The position numbers and the translations under genes were made by a program. From Halovenus sp037080055 (GTDB lineage: Archaea; Halobacteriota; Halobacteria; Halobacteriales; Haloarculaceae), in the NCBI RefSeq assembly GCF_037080055.1, contig NZ_JBAOJI010000008.1, positions 28,387 through 92,386 on the forward strand: 64,000 nt of DNA, given 5' to 3'. Shown in pieces: positions 1 to 10,084 of the stretch. The number at the start of each line of letters is the position of its first letter. Position 1 is the first letter of the stretch. A model generated the notes under the pieces. The model saw nothing but the letters and a program-made list of their open reading frames with translations, was not told the origin of the DNA and searched no databases.

Positions 1-1017
1 CGCGACGATGAGTTCGTCCTCTGGGTTCACATCGCCGACGTGACCCACTACGTCACCCCCGACACCGAGATGTGGGATGAGGCCCGCCGCCGGGCGAACA
101 CCATCTATCTCCCCGCTCACACGGTCCACATGCTCCCGCCGGTGCTGGCCGAGACGGTCTGTTCGCTGGTCGCCCACGAGGACCGACTCGCACACACTGT
201 CGAGATGCACCTCGACAAGGAGACGCTGGGCTACGAGAATATCGAGATTTACAAGTCCGTCATTCGGAGTAACGCGCGACTGACCTACACCCAGTGTGAG
301 GATATCCTCGACGACCCCGACGCCGCCGACGAGTTCCTCGACGACACCGAGGTCGACCTGGCGGAGAAGACCGAACTGGTCTGGAATCTCGCCGACCGGA
401 TGCACGAACAGCGCAAGGAGGACGGCTCGCTCGTCCTGAATCCTCGCCGCGACCGGGCACACACAATCATCGAGGAGTGCATGCTCAAGGCGAACAAGGC
501 GGTCACGCACGAACTGATGTGGGACCGCGGCGTCGAAGCCATGTACCGGGTCCATCCCCAGCCCAGCCCCGACGAGTGGAACGACGCGCTCCGGGAGATT
601 CAGGAACTCGACGGCGTGAGCGTGCCAGGGGAGGCGTGGGACGACCCACGGAAGGCAGTCAACGCCACCCTGGAAGAGGCACCCCAGCGCCAACTCGACA
701 AGATCCAGTGGGCGGTGATGAAGGTGATGCCGCGGGCGAAGTACATGAACGATCCCTTCGGCGGCCACCACGCGTTGAACTTCGAGATATACGGTCACTT
801 CACCTCGCCGATCCGCCGTCTATCTGATCTGATCAACCACTGGATCGTCCACTCGAACGACGTGCCCGAGGATCTGCTCCAGCTCTGTGATCACGCCTCC
901 GACCGGCAGAAAGACGCCGAACAGTGCGAACGCGAGTACAAGAAGTTCCTCGAAGAAGTCGGCCTGGATCCGGCGGCAGTCAACAACCGCGGGCTCGAAG
1001 TGATCGACGAGGAGTAG
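1..1017 (+). CDS. RNB-domain exoribonuclease (RNase R/RNase II family), 5' end outside window
   Basis: The reading frame is open from base 1, so this is the C-terminal 338 residues of a larger 3'-5' exoribonuclease acting on RNA in the cytoplasm. Family hallmarks are the HIADVTHYV strand at the window edge and the highly conserved YGHFTSPIRRLSDLINH segment near residue 265 of the visible part, which in RNase II/R carries RNA-contacting arginines. The catalytic Asp cluster lies upstream and cannot be checked. The protein ends about 60 residues after the RNB core, with no S1 domain, so the archaeal form is shorter than bacterial RNase R at this end. A 17-bp piece of its 3' end recurs 58 bp downstream (see findings). 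Confidence 0.85.
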   Translation, partial: RDDEFVLWVHIADVTHYVTPDTEMWDEARRRANTIYLPAHTVHMLPPVLAETVCSLVAHEDRLAHTVEMHLDKETLGYENIEIYKSVIRSNARLTYTQCEDILDDPDAADEFLDDTEVDLAEKTELVWNLADRMHEQRKEDGSLVLNPRRDRAHTIIEECMLKANKAVTHELMWDRGVEAMYRVHPQPSPDEWNDALREIQELDGVSVPGEAWDDPRKAVNATLEEAPQRQLDKIQWAVMKVMPRAKYMNDPFGGHHALNFEIYGHFTSPIRRLSDLINHWIVHSNDVPEDLLQLCDHASDRQKDAEQCEREYKKFLEEVGLDPAAVNNRGLEVIDEE

Positions 1018-1218
1018 CCGAGTCGATTGCTCGTCACGAACAGCGCGAAGTGACGGTGTTATCGACGAGGAGTTGCCAGATCTAAGCGACCACAGTTATC
1101 AGTTCTGATTACGGTAGGGTGTGTATTTTTTATCATTCGGGTTAGATTGGAACATACTGCGCAGACGGCTGCAAAACGTGGGTACGGGGGAAGGTGACCG
1201 ACAGGAGTGACCGAGGAT

Positions 1219-3075
1219 ATGGAATTACAGTATACGCCGTATACGATTCCGCTGATCGCGGCGCTGGTGCTCGCAGTGGCAGGAACCGTGATCACGTGGT
1301 ATCAGCGGGATAGCGCGGTCGAAACGTGGAGCGTTGGCTTACAGCTATCCGTCCTGCTCTGGATCCTATTCAATCTCCTGATGATTTCGACGACCTCCAG
1401 GCGCTGGATCCTGCTGTGGTACCGGCTGTTTTTTCCCTGTATCGGGCTGGTCATCGTTGCGATGATGGGGTTTACATTCCAGTTCACCGGCCGGGGCGAA
1501 CAGTTGACACGTCGTCGGCTCGGATTGCTGTTTGCGTTTCCGGCCGGGATTTTGCTCGTGAGTCTCACCAATCCGATTCACGAACTCCTCCTCGTGGACC
1601 CGACGATAGATACCAGCGGCTCCTTTGCAGTACTCGATGTCGGGTTCGGTCCCGCAGTCTACGTGATACTCCTCCTCGCCCACGGACTGATTGCGGTATA
1701 CGTTTCACTGCTGGTGTTGCAGGTGTTGCGCTCGCGTAACGTCTATCGGAAACTCAGTTTCGTCTTGCTGGCGATGGTGCTCGTGATGACGGCGGCGACG
1801 ATCCCGAAAGTGATGGGAGTCAGCCCGTTCCCGTACTGGATTTTCTTCGCGATGGCCTACCTCGTCGTCGGGCTGGGAACACTCGTGACGACGACAAGTA
1901 TCACCGCTGCCCGGATGGTTCCGGTCGATCGTATCCTCGCGGCGATCAGTTCACGCACCGGCGACGTGGTGCCGCTGGCGCGAAACGTTATCGTACAGGA
2001 GGTCGACAACGGGATTCTCGTCCTCGATACTGACGGCCGCGTCGTCGACATTAACCGAACGGCGAAGACGATGCTCGGGATCGAACGGCCGGTCGGGAGG
2101 CTGCTCAGTGAGATTACCGACGAAGATCTAGCTCGCGGCGGCGAGGAACTCAGCCCGATCCTGTGGGGGGATGCACCACTCAGGGAGGTCCGCGATCAAA
2201 TCTGGGTCCAGACCGGACGCGGCGAGCGCTGTTACGACGTACGAATCACCGAACTGACCGACGGGAGCGGAGCGCCTGCGGGCTTTGTCGTCCTGCTGCA
2301 CGATATCACCGAACAGAAAGAGAGCGAACAGCAACTCGAACGACAGCGCAACGAGCTACGGACCCAGAAACAACAACTCGAACACCAGAACGAACGCCTC
2401 GACCAGTTCGCCAGCATCGTCTCGCACGACCTTCGCAACCCACTCAACGTGGCACAGGGCAACGTCGAACTTCCGTACTCGCGGGCCGACGACAACGCCG
2501 AGACAGTCGATGTCGACCTCGACCGCCTCGAAACGATCCACTCGGCACACGAGCGAATGGAAGACATCATCAACGACGCGCTCGCGCTGGCCCGCGAGGG
2601 CAAAGCGATCACCGAGACCGAATCAGTAACGCTGAATGCAGTCGCCGAGGAGGCCTGGAGCAACGTCGAGACGGGAGCGGCGACGCTCGAACTGAACGCC
2701 GATGGCACCCTCGAAGCCGACCGGGATCGGCTGTTGACCGTCTTCGAGAACCTCATCCGCAATGCAGTCGAGCACGGGACCCAGGAAGGTGAACCGCTCA
2801 CGCTTCGGGTCGGGCTCCTCGACGACAGCCGCGGCTTCTACATCGAGGACGACGGGATCGGCATCCCGGCCGAGGAACACGACGAGGTTTTCGAGCACGG
2901 CCACACCACCAGCGCCGACGGGACCGGACTCGGGCTCTCGATCGTTCGGGACATCATCCGGGGACACGGCTGGACGATAACGGCCAGCGATAGCGACGAT
3001 GGCGCGCGGTTCGAGGTGGCCGAAGTCTCAGTTCACCCGACGGATACACCAGAGACGACGGGCAGCGAGGACTGA
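1219..3075 (+). CDS. Seven-TM PAS sensor histidine kinase
   Basis: Membrane-bound sensor kinase of about 618 residues. Order of parts: seven hydrophobic helices (about residues 5-225, histidine-kinase N-terminal 7TM type), a PAS domain opening with VQEVDNGILVLDTDGRVVDI, a Gln/Glu-rich coiled coil, a HisKA domain with phospho-acceptor His403 in SHDLRNPLN, and a HATPase domain with N-box Asn515 (ENLIRNAVEHG), G1 DDGIGIP and G2 GTGLGLS. All catalytic boxes are intact. An in-frame GTG lies 12 bases upstream at 1207; the ATG at 1219 is preferred. No response regulator is adjacent, so the partner and the signal are unknown. Orphan kinases of this layout are common in haloarchaea. Confidence 0.88.
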   Translation: MELQYTPYTIPLIAALVLAVAGTVITWYQRDSAVETWSVGLQLSVLLWILFNLLMISTTSRRWILLWYRLFFPCIGLVIVAMMGFTFQFTGRGEQLTRRRLGLLFAFPAGILLVSLTNPIHELLLVDPTIDTSGSFAVLDVGFGPAVYVILLLAHGLIAVYVSLLVLQVLRSRNVYRKLSFVLLAMVLVMTAATIPKVMGVSPFPYWIFFAMAYLVVGLGTLVTTTSITAARMVPVDRILAAISSRTGDVVPLARNVIVQEVDNGILVLDTDGRVVDINRTAKTMLGIERPVGRLLSEITDEDLARGGEELSPILWGDAPLREVRDQIWVQTGRGERCYDVRITELTDGSGAPAGFVVLLHDITEQKESEQQLERQRNELRTQKQQLEHQNERLDQFASIVSHDLRNPLNVAQGNVELPYSRADDNAETVDVDLDRLETIHSAHERMEDIINDALALAREGKAITETESVTLNAVAEEAWSNVETGAATLELNADGTLEADRDRLLTVFENLIRNAVEHGTQEGEPLTLRVGLLDDSRGFYIEDDGIGIPAEEHDEVFEHGHTTSADGTGLGLSIVRDIIRGHGWTITASDSDDGARFEVAEVSVHPTDTPETTGSED

Positions 3076-3081
3076 CAGGGA

Positions 3082-4578
3082 CTAATCGGCGAAGTCAGTG
3101 CACTCGAAGGAAGCCAGAGTCTCGCCGCCGAACTCGGTGCGGCCCGGATCCGTCGACTGATAGCCGTGGTAGATCGCGACGCTGTCGATATTTCGATTCG
3201 CACAGAGATAGCGAGCGTACTCGGCGTGGTGGATACTCCCCTCCTCGTGGCGGATCTTCTGGAAGTACTTCCGCCAGCGAAAACTCGCCATCCGGTCGGC
3301 CTGTGCCGGCGAATCGGGAGCCAGCGATTCGTCGTGGAAGGCGTCGACAGAACTGCCGTCCGGCCGCGTCGCAGGCGTGGCGATCCACCACGAATGATCC
3401 GGCGGATCGGGGGCGAACATCCGCCAATCTTGTCCCAAATCGGCTGTCTCGACGGCCGAGTCCGCCGAGTCTGGCGTGTCGACGACGCCGGCCGCTCCGG
3501 CCGCCGACAACAGACTGAACACAACGATGATCGCCGGCAGCCCGCTCAACACGAGTCGACGAGTGGTGTGTCGAACAGGTTTGGGCACTGCCGAGCGGAG
3601 TGAGCGACCGCGCTGGCGGACCGGCCGACTGAGCGAGTTCCAGCGGTCTGCTGTGGAGTCCACGACACCCGCTCCAATTGAGAGCGGCTCGACGTGACTC
3701 TGAATGCGCCTGCCTGCGTGAGCGAGCCAGTCCCACGCACTGGACGGGTACAACACGAGCAATCCCGTGATCGAGACCAGCGGAAAGTGCCCGACAGACA
3801 GTGTGAGTAACATCCCCGCGTGGAAGAGAATAAACGCCGAGACGAGTCCGGTCCGGAGTCGGCCAGTCGAAAGGAGCAACAACGGGGAGGCGAGCAAGAG
3901 TGCGAACCACGCGTAGGTTCCGAGGGTCAACAGTCCGGAGCCGACGAGCCACTCACCGATCCAGTCGGCGAGCAGATAGGTGTACTGTTCGGTCCGGAAG
4001 ACATCGGCGACGGCCGTCCCCGCCCGCCAGGCCTCGCTATCGAGTTTGTGTGTCGCGTTGACGACGTAGACGATTACTACCTGCAGAACGAGCCCGGCGG
4101 TTGCAACCGAAACGACCCGGTCTGGCGAGTCAGGTTCGCGCAGAGAGTGCTGTCCGAGCGGGAGAAAGAGCGCCCAGATGACCAGAATCCGCAAGATCAC
4201 GTCGCCGCCGTTGAGCACGAACGGGTTGCGCATCTGGAGCAAGACCAGCGTCAGCAGCGCACCGAACGCCGCCAATCGCGGCCGCACGCCGGCGATCAGC
4301 GCCAGCGCACAGAGCGCGCCGATGGGGAACAGCAAGACCGGAAACCACGGATCGGGAAGCGAGAGGACGACCTCGTAGACACCACCGTACTCGGCCAGCA
4401 CCGACGAACGCGGGACGATGCCGGCATCGGTGTACAACGCCCGGAGATGTCGGGCCCGCGTGAGTACGTCGACCAGCAACACCACGCCGAGAGCGATCCG
4501 GAAGGCGGCCAGCGCCCGCCCGTCGATTCCGAGTCGGGCGGCGAGCCAATCAGGAGTCTCACGTGAAGCCGTCGACAT
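3082..4578 (-). CDS. HTTM (vitamin K-dependent gamma-carboxylase-like) membrane protein
   Basis: A 498-residue polytopic membrane protein. The N-terminal two thirds contain several hydrophobic helices starting with the HTTM-type stretch RIALGVVLLVDVL near residue 30. The C-terminal part is soluble and carries the WRMFAPDPPDHSWW motif (about residue 385) typical of prokaryotic HTTM proteins, followed by a short domain ending at the stop. The HTTM family is related to gamma-glutamyl carboxylase, but prokaryotic members have no proven reaction, so no activity is assigned. It ends 6 bases from the convergent histidine kinase and lies 42 bases downstream of the ABC exporter gene on the same strand, so it may be cotranscribed with it. 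Confidence 0.75.
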   Translation of the reverse strand: MSTASRETPDWLAARLGIDGRALAAFRIALGVVLLVDVLTRARHLRALYTDAGIVPRSSVLAEYGGVYEVVLSLPDPWFPVLLFPIGALCALALIAGVRPRLAAFGALLTLVLLQMRNPFVLNGGDVILRILVIWALFLPLGQHSLREPDSPDRVVSVATAGLVLQVVIVYVVNATHKLDSEAWRAGTAVADVFRTEQYTYLLADWIGEWLVGSGLLTLGTYAWFALLLASPLLLLSTGRLRTGLVSAFILFHAGMLLTLSVGHFPLVSITGLLVLYPSSAWDWLAHAGRRIQSHVEPLSIGAGVVDSTADRWNSLSRPVRQRGRSLRSAVPKPVRHTTRRLVLSGLPAIIVVFSLLSAAGAAGVVDTPDSADSAVETADLGQDWRMFAPDPPDHSWWIATPATRPDGSSVDAFHDESLAPDSPAQADRMASFRWRKYFQKIRHEEGSIHHAEYARYLCANRNIDSVAIYHGYQSTDPGRTEFGGETLASFECTDFAD

Positions 4579-4620
4579 CGATAGAAGGTGGGTAACAGCA
4601 CGCCCGGCGTAAGTCTTCCG

Positions 4621-6525
<1,905 letters not shown>

Positions 6526-6665
6526 TACCCCGCGATACTGGCTCCGATCCCTTACAGGCCACGGTTGCATCGGCGACGGGCGACGATGGATAGCCCTTCT
6601 GCCAGCGGCAAGGGTCGGCCGGTCCACAAGCCGGACAAGTGTTCACCCCCTATGCAATAACGCAC

Positions 6666-7346
6666 ATGACTTCCGCACTATTCATCGTCAGTGAACACGG
6701 CTACTGGGGCGAAGAGTGTATCACACCGCTGGAACGACTCACCGAGGCCGGCGTCGATATCACAGTCGCGACGCCGACCGGCGAGAAGCCAGAGATCGAC
6801 GACCGCTCGGTCGATCCCGAAGAGGTCGGCGAGGAGACTGCCGAGCACGTCACCGAGGTCCACGAAACCGACGAGCGACTGGCTGACCCCGAACCAGTCG
6901 CGACGGTCGACGCCAGCGAGTACGACGCCGTCGTCTTGCCTGGTGGTCACGGCACCTGCTGGGACGTGAATCAGGATAAACACGCCCGACAGGCCCTCCG
7001 GACTGCCGTCGAGGGCGACGAGGGCGTCGCGCTGGTCGTCTGTCACGCGGTCGGGATTCTCGCGTGGGCGCGCAACTCCGACGGCGACATCCTCGCCGAG
7101 GGCCGTGACGTGACTGGCTTCCCCGACGCCTGGGAGGACGGCATCGTCGACGAGAACGACCTGATGCCCGACGGCCGAAAACTCCCGTACTGGGTCGAGG
7201 AAGAGGTTCGCGCTGTCGGTGCGAACTTCGATCCCGAACTCGATGCCGATACGAGCGTCACCGTCGACGGCGATCTGATCACCGCCCGCGGCCCGCCATC
7301 CTCGGCGGCAGCGGCGGAGACGCTACTGGACGAACTCGGAGCGTAA
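6666..7346 (+). CDS. DJ-1/PfpI family protein (Hsp31-like glutamine amidotransferase fold)
   Basis: A 226-residue cytoplasmic protein of the DJ-1/PfpI superfamily. It has the nucleophile-elbow cysteine Cys126 in VVCHAVGIL and the preceding strand VVLPGGHGTCWD, which matches the Hsp31/class I glyoxalase-like branch (GGHG) more than classic PfpI protease. Known members act as glyoxalase III, protein deglycase or chaperone; which applies here cannot be decided from sequence. An in-frame ATG lies 27 bases upstream at 6639. I prefer 6666 because MTSALFIVSEHGYWGEE is the natural first strand and a short AT-rich stretch precedes it. Confidence 0.82.
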   Translation: MTSALFIVSEHGYWGEECITPLERLTEAGVDITVATPTGEKPEIDDRSVDPEEVGEETAEHVTEVHETDERLADPEPVATVDASEYDAVVLPGGHGTCWDVNQDKHARQALRTAVEGDEGVALVVCHAVGILAWARNSDGDILAEGRDVTGFPDAWEDGIVDENDLMPDGRKLPYWVEEEVRAVGANFDPELDADTSVTVDGDLITARGPPSSAAAAETLLDELGA

Positions 7347-7351
7347 CTCTC

Positions 7352-8563
7352 TCAGAGCGATCCGTCGAAGCCTGACTTGTCCAGCAAGTTCTGGAACTGT
7401 TCGGAGTCCAACTCACTCTCGTAGGCCATCCCGGCGAGCATCCCACCGGGGTAGGTCTCGCCGTTCATCGCGTGGTTCACCCGGTGGCAGTGAACCGCGT
7501 AGACGCCGGGGTCTGCGTCCGCGGGAAACTCGATTACTTTCCGTTCTGCGGGAGCGACGTTGACGATATCTTCGATGTGCTGGGCACTCTCGGGGATTGT
7601 GCCGCTGTCTTTCTCGACGACGGTGAACGTGTGGTTGTGCGTGTGCATGGTGTGGGACTCGTAGCCGGCGTTGACGAAGTGCATCCGCACATCGTCGCCT
7701 TCCGCGACGGCCATTGGATACCCCTCCTCGGGGTGGAAACTGTACGGCGCACACCGCCCGTTTATCGTGTACGCGTCGGGACGGCGGTCGCGATGGCTGT
7801 AGGACATATCGTCGCTGGCCATCGACGCCGACAGTCTGGTGTCCCAGTCTTTGACGGTCATGAAAAATTCCTTGTCCGGAGGCTCGTAGTCGGCGGGATC
7901 GACCCGGAGAATTCCGTACATCCCCATGGCGAGGTGGGTCTGGGTCTGGAGATGGCAGTGATACAGGTGCGTTCCCGGCTGATTCGCAGTGATTTCGTAG
8001 GTGTACTCTTCGCCGGGATTGACCTGGACGCCGGTCGTCGAGGGGACGCCGTCGTCCTCCCACGCTTTGGCGAGGCCGTGGACGTGGAACGTGTGTGGGC
8101 GGTTGTGTTCGGAGTTGTCGAAGGTGATCTCCATCTCTGTTCCCTCCGTGACCCGGAGCAGCGGCCCCGGAACGCTCGGCTCAGTCTCCGGCGTCTCCCA
8201 TGCCCACACCTCCGGCAGTTCCCAGGGCCCGCCGCTGGCGTCGTCACCGAGCAACTGGTGGCGACACGCCCGCGTCGAAAGGGTCACTGCTCCGCCGGTC
8301 TCGTCGAGGTCGATGGTCGTCCGCGGCGATGTGTAAGGATAGTCTGTCTCGATGTCCGTCGCGTCGCTGCCCTGCCACTCCTCGTCCACCTGATCGGGTT
8401 GTTCGGTGTCGTTCCCGTTGTCTCCAGTATCGTTGCCGTCGTCGGTATTGTCGCTGTCACCACTGTTGCAGCCTGCGAGTCCAACCGCACCGAGCGCTGC
8501 TGTCGTCGCGAGAAATCGTCGTCTGGTGGCATCGTATCGGCTGCTGGGGGCCGTTCTGACCAT
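7352..8563 (-). CDS. Secreted two-domain multicopper oxidase, Tat lipoprotein
   Basis: A 403-residue copper oxidase exported folded by Tat and probably lipid-anchored: RRRFLATTAALGAVGLAGC ends in the lipobox Cys32, followed by an acidic Asp/Asn/Thr linker. Two cupredoxin domains follow. Domain 1 has HTFHVHG (157-163) and the copper motif H202-C203-H204 with H210 and M215. Domain 2 has HTMHTHNH (304-311) and H358-C359-H360 with H364. Both domains therefore carry a blue-copper-type HCH motif in addition to the trinuclear-site His pairs. Likely oxidises phenols, metals or nitrogen compounds at the cell surface. The gene stands alone and ends 5 bases from the convergent DJ-1 gene. Confidence 0.85.
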   Translation of the reverse strand: MVRTAPSSRYDATRRRFLATTAALGAVGLAGCNSGDSDNTDDGNDTGDNGNDTEQPDQVDEEWQGSDATDIETDYPYTSPRTTIDLDETGGAVTLSTRACRHQLLGDDASGGPWELPEVWAWETPETEPSVPGPLLRVTEGTEMEITFDNSEHNRPHTFHVHGLAKAWEDDGVPSTTGVQVNPGEEYTYEITANQPGTHLYHCHLQTQTHLAMGMYGILRVDPADYEPPDKEFFMTVKDWDTRLSASMASDDMSYSHRDRRPDAYTINGRCAPYSFHPEEGYPMAVAEGDDVRMHFVNAGYESHTMHTHNHTFTVVEKDSGTIPESAQHIEDIVNVAPAERKVIEFPADADPGVYAVHCHRVNHAMNGETYPGGMLAGMAYESELDSEQFQNLLDKSGFDGSL

Positions 8564-8667
8564 GGACAGTATATTGAAATGTTAAGAATATAAATGCCAG
8601 GCTGGGTCTCACGAGCGGGGTTCAGACGAGGAATTACACAGTCCTGTCGCTGCCGGATTCGGCGTCC

Positions 8668-8690
8668 AATAAAAAATCGACCTGCTGCGT
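8668..8690 (-). terminator. U-tract terminator after rpl15e
   Basis: Read on the minus strand, a run of six T (opposite A at 8671-8676) begins about 14 bases after the rpl15e stop. Archaeal RNA polymerase terminates at such U-tracts without a needed hairpin. Inferred from sequence only. Confidence 0.4.
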
Positions 8691-9280
8691 TACTTGCCGC
8701 GACCGTTGCCGGCGTTCAGACTCGGGCGGGTCTTCTCCGCGCCCTTGCCGCGCTGACCGAGTCCACGGTTCTGCTTGCCGGCGCTGGTGAGGCCACGCAG
8801 CGCGCGGTTCTTGTGGGTGTCGCCGCAGATCCAGTTGAGGTCGTCGTCGTTTTCGATTGCGGGGTGTTCCGGATCGACGAGGATGATTTCGTGCCACTTC
8901 TGGCTGCCGTCTTCCCCGACCCAGTAGGAGTTGAGCACGCGCATGTTCGGGTGTTTGCGCGAGGCGCGTTCTTCGGCGACGCGCTGGATGTCTTTCCGTC
9001 GGGTGATTCGGGTTACACCCTGTCGTTTCGAGCGTCGTCCCGCTTTGTGGCGCTGTTTCCGTGCGCCACCCTTGCGGACGCTGACGCGGACGACCGTGAT
9101 GCCCTGCTTGGCCTTGTAGCCAAGCGAGCGTGCGCGGTCGAGTCGCGTCGGATTGTCGATGCGCTCGATTGCGCCCTGGTCGCGCCAGTCCTGTTGTCGT
9201 TGCCACTGCAGTTCCGCCAGTTTGCCGTCGTCCGGGTCCTTCCAAGCGTCCCGGATATGTGCGTAGAAGCTTTTTGCCAT
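8690..9280 (-). CDS. rpl15e: 50S ribosomal protein L15e
   Basis: A 196-residue basic protein of the large ribosomal subunit, found in archaea and eukaryotes only. The family start MAKSFYAHIRDAWK, the basic block RKGGARKQRHKAGRRSKRQG and the motif HPNMRVLNSYWVGEDG are clear across the full family length. The Arg/Lys-rich C-terminus ends in GNGRGK. It is one of the few basic proteins in this acidic proteome, as expected for a ribosomal protein. Monocistronic here, with a U-tract downstream. Confidence 0.97.
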   Translation of the reverse strand: MAKSFYAHIRDAWKDPDDGKLAELQWQRQQDWRDQGAIERIDNPTRLDRARSLGYKAKQGITVVRVSVRKGGARKQRHKAGRRSKRQGVTRITRRKDIQRVAEERASRKHPNMRVLNSYWVGEDGSQKWHEIILVDPEHPAIENDDDLNWICGDTHKNRALRGLTSAGKQNRGLGQRGKGAEKTRPSLNAGNGRGK

Positions 9281-9459
9281 GGGTATTCACCCACGGGCGT
9301 TGTGTGGTTCAAGCCGTGAGGCTCACATCCCGACCTGTATAACAGGTGCCCACTGGTGCCCGTGACTGCCAGCGAGTTACTGGTCGTACCGGAGTTGCGG
9401 ATAAAAGGATATCGAACTCCGACGACAGCGATATATCGCCACAGCGACTAGTTGTGCGT

Positions 9460-10035
9460 ATGGAAACCGCAGCCTCACGGCCCGAGTCCTGCGTCGAGTG
9501 CGGCGAGCCGCTGGCCCTGTTCCAGCCGGTCTGTGAGCGCTGCGAGACGAGCCACGAGTGGACCTATCGAGCCCCGTGTCACGATTGTCGGGAAACCGCC
9601 GACTACACCGGCGAGAACTGCCCACACTGCGGAGCGACGCTGTCGGTCTGGCGGGCGCTGGAAGCCGAGGCACTCGACCGTGAGCAGCCACTGCTGATCT
9701 GGAAGGCGGCGGTGCCGCGCCCGACCGAGATGGGCTATCTGATCCACTTCGGGAGCGTCCACGGCCAGTGGGCGGATTACCGCCGGTCGCTCGGCGAGAA
9801 CGGCGACTTGCACATTCGCTCGTATCCGAAGCGGTACGAACTCCATCACGACGACGTGAGTGCTGTCGACACCCCCGGCAGACACCTCCTCCGGCACGGC
9901 CTCCCCGCGGCGACAGCGAGCGGGATCGATCTCGCGACGCGTGTCGGCAAGACAGTCAGAGAGTCCGGGCGACTGCTGGGAAAGACGGTCCGTTCGCCGT
10001 ACACGTGGCTGTCTAAAAAGCGGGATTCGGAGTAA
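9460..10035 (+). CDS. Zinc-ribbon protein of unknown function
   Basis: A 191-residue protein with two zinc-ribbon-like modules in its first 70 residues: CVECGEPLALFQPVCERCET and CHDCRETADYTGENCPHCGA, eight cysteines in CxxC pairs. The rest has no recognised domain; it includes a short hydrophilic domain and a Lys/Arg-rich end (LSKKRDSE). The frame is open from 9346, but ATG 9460 is chosen because an AT-rich TATA-like box (9431-9437) lies about 27 bases upstream, fitting a leaderless transcript. Zinc ribbons suggest nucleic-acid or protein binding, but nothing more specific can be said. Confidence 0.65.
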   Translation: METAASRPESCVECGEPLALFQPVCERCETSHEWTYRAPCHDCRETADYTGENCPHCGATLSVWRALEAEALDREQPLLIWKAAVPRPTEMGYLIHFGSVHGQWADYRRSLGENGDLHIRSYPKRYELHHDDVSAVDTPGRHLLRHGLPAATASGIDLATRVGKTVRESGRLLGKTVRSPYTWLSKKRDSE

Positions 10036-10084
10036 CGGGAATTCTCGCCAGCAGATTTATTTTCGCATGCCTAGATAGACTGGT

